Below are positions 63,538 through 64,000 of a DNA stretch of 64,000 nt, piece by piece (the stretch's first letter is position 1; every line of letters starts with the position of its first letter). A program made the translations under genes and the position numbers. The stretch is from Lachnospiraceae bacterium. Its GTDB lineage: Bacteria > Bacillota > Clostridia > Lachnospirales > Lachnospiraceae. The stretch covers positions 21,240 through 85,239 of the forward strand of contig QXWW01000016.1 in assembly GCA_009911185.1 (NCBI GenBank). Direction: 5' to 3'. The notes beneath the pieces are model-generated. The model was not told the DNA's origin. It ran no database searches and saw nothing but the letters and a program-made list of their open reading frames with translations.

Positions 63538-63619
63538 TGGATGGAGAAGGATTCGAACCTTCGAAGGCGTTGCCAACAGATTTACAGTCTGCCCCCTTTG
63601 GCCACTCGGGAATCCATCC
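63538..63619 (-). tRNA. tRNA-Tyr (GTA)
   Basis: An 82-base class II cloverleaf with a long variable arm; acceptor GGATGGA pairs with TCCATCC, anticodon loop CTGTAAA with anticodon GTA. Confidence 0.95.
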
Positions 63620-63643
63620 ATATCAAATGTATTACTGTCTACA

Positions 63644-63716
63644 AGCCGATGATCGGACTCGAACCGATAACCTGCTGATTACAAATCAGCTGCTCTGCCA
63701 ATTGAGCCACATCGGC
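63644..63716 (-). tRNA. tRNA-Thr (TGT)
   Basis: A 73-base cloverleaf: acceptor GCCGATG pairs with CATCGGC, anticodon loop TTTGTAA with anticodon TGT. Confidence 0.94.
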
Positions 63717-63724
63717 ATTAAAAA

Positions 63725-63797
63725 TGGGACCTACAGGGCTCGAACCTGTGACCCTCTGCTTGTAAGGCAGATGCTCTCCCAGCTGAGCTAAGATCCC
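63725..63797 (-). tRNA. tRNA-Val (TAC)
   Basis: A 73-base cloverleaf: acceptor GGGATCT with AGGTCCC (including G-T pairs), anticodon loop CTTACAA with anticodon TAC. Confidence 0.95.
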
Positions 63798-63805
63798 ATA
63801 TTTAA

Positions 63806-63879
63806 CGACCCAGAAGGGACTCGAACCCTCGACCTCCGCCGTGACAGGGCGGCGCTCTAACCAACTGAGCCACTAGGCC
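63806..63879 (-). tRNA. tRNA-Asp (GTC)
   Basis: A 74-base cloverleaf: acceptor GGCCTAG with CTGGGTC, anticodon loop CTGTCAC with anticodon GTC, discriminator G as usual for Asp. It is the first tRNA after the 23S gene. Confidence 0.95.
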
Positions 63880-63970
63880 ATTTACAAAAGTATAACAAAT
63901 AATCTGTACTTTGTAAAGAATACTTCCTATACCTTCAAAAATTCACACAGACTATCCGTTCTCTTTCTCT

Positions 63971-64000
63971 GGTCAAGCCCTCGGCCGATTAGTAACAGTC
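63971..64000 (-). rRNA. 23S rRNA, 3' end (partial)
   Basis: The last 30 bases of the window, read on the minus strand, give the conserved 23S 3' end (TACTAATCGGCCGAGGGCTTGACC). The rest of the gene lies beyond the window. The 91 bases between this end and tRNA-Asp are too short for a 5S gene. Confidence 0.85.

Noticed and set aside
63383..63791. Open frames on the plus strand across 63.4-63.8 kb
   Set aside because: They run antisense through the fMet, Tyr, Thr and Val tRNA genes.

Overview
The window looks like the chromosome of a low-GC, Gram-positive, motile member of the Clostridia, most likely Lachnospiraceae. Evidence: a late flagellar cluster with two flgK genes, fliW-csrA and sigma-D (sigma-28) style promoters; a 4-hydroxybutyrate dehydrogenase close to the Clostridium kluyveri type; a class B sortase; and strong AGGAGG ribosome binding sites throughout. 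The species is not identified.

Layout. (1) 1-10.8 kb, plus strand: a surface-glycan island with a GmhB-like phosphatase, a radical SAM protein, a LicD protein, two family 2 glycosyltransferases, a UDP-sugar dehydrogenase, a LicC-like cytidylyltransferase fused to a PLP enzyme, a WbsX/GH99-like protein and a hexapeptide acyltransferase. (2) 10.9-15.5 kb, minus: two more LicD proteins and a glycerophosphotransferase-like protein. (3) 15.6-19.2 kb, plus: three tandem CgeB-like glycosyltransferases running towards flagellin. (4) 19.3-30.9 kb, minus: flagellin, a FliT-like protein, fliS, fliD, flaG, csrA, fliW, flgL, flgK, flgK2, flgN, flgM, with three good sigma-D promoter matches and a probable CsrA site in the flagellin leader. 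Regions 1-3 plausibly make and attach the flagellin glycan. (5) 31-35.2 kb, minus: a SsuABC/TauABC-type importer with two different ATPases. (6) 35.4-39.9 kb: aldehyde dehydrogenase, 4-hydroxybutyrate dehydrogenase, an XRE regulator and an AMP-forming acyl ligase. (7) 40.3-50.2 kb, minus: a 2377-residue secreted repeat protein, a class B sortase and an LRR surface protein with a TPKTG sorting signal.

(8) 50.5-58.9 kb, minus, is the most notable part: a RADAR-type anti-phage system made of rdrA (P-loop ATPase), rdrB (adenosine-deaminase fold with all catalytic residues present) and an SLATT-like two-helix membrane protein in the position of rdrD. They are preceded by a co-directional TPR-like gene of unknown function. 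A strong intrinsic terminator lies between that gene and rdrA, and tandem promoters plus a CcpA cre-like site lie upstream.

(9) 59-64 kb: another CgeB-like glycosyltransferase, an aldo/keto reductase, decayed integrase and IS630 remnants, and a minus-strand rRNA/tRNA operon end: the 23S 3' end, then tRNA-Asp, Val, Thr, Tyr, fMet, Phe and Lys and a terminator. There is no 5S gene between the 23S and the tRNAs.
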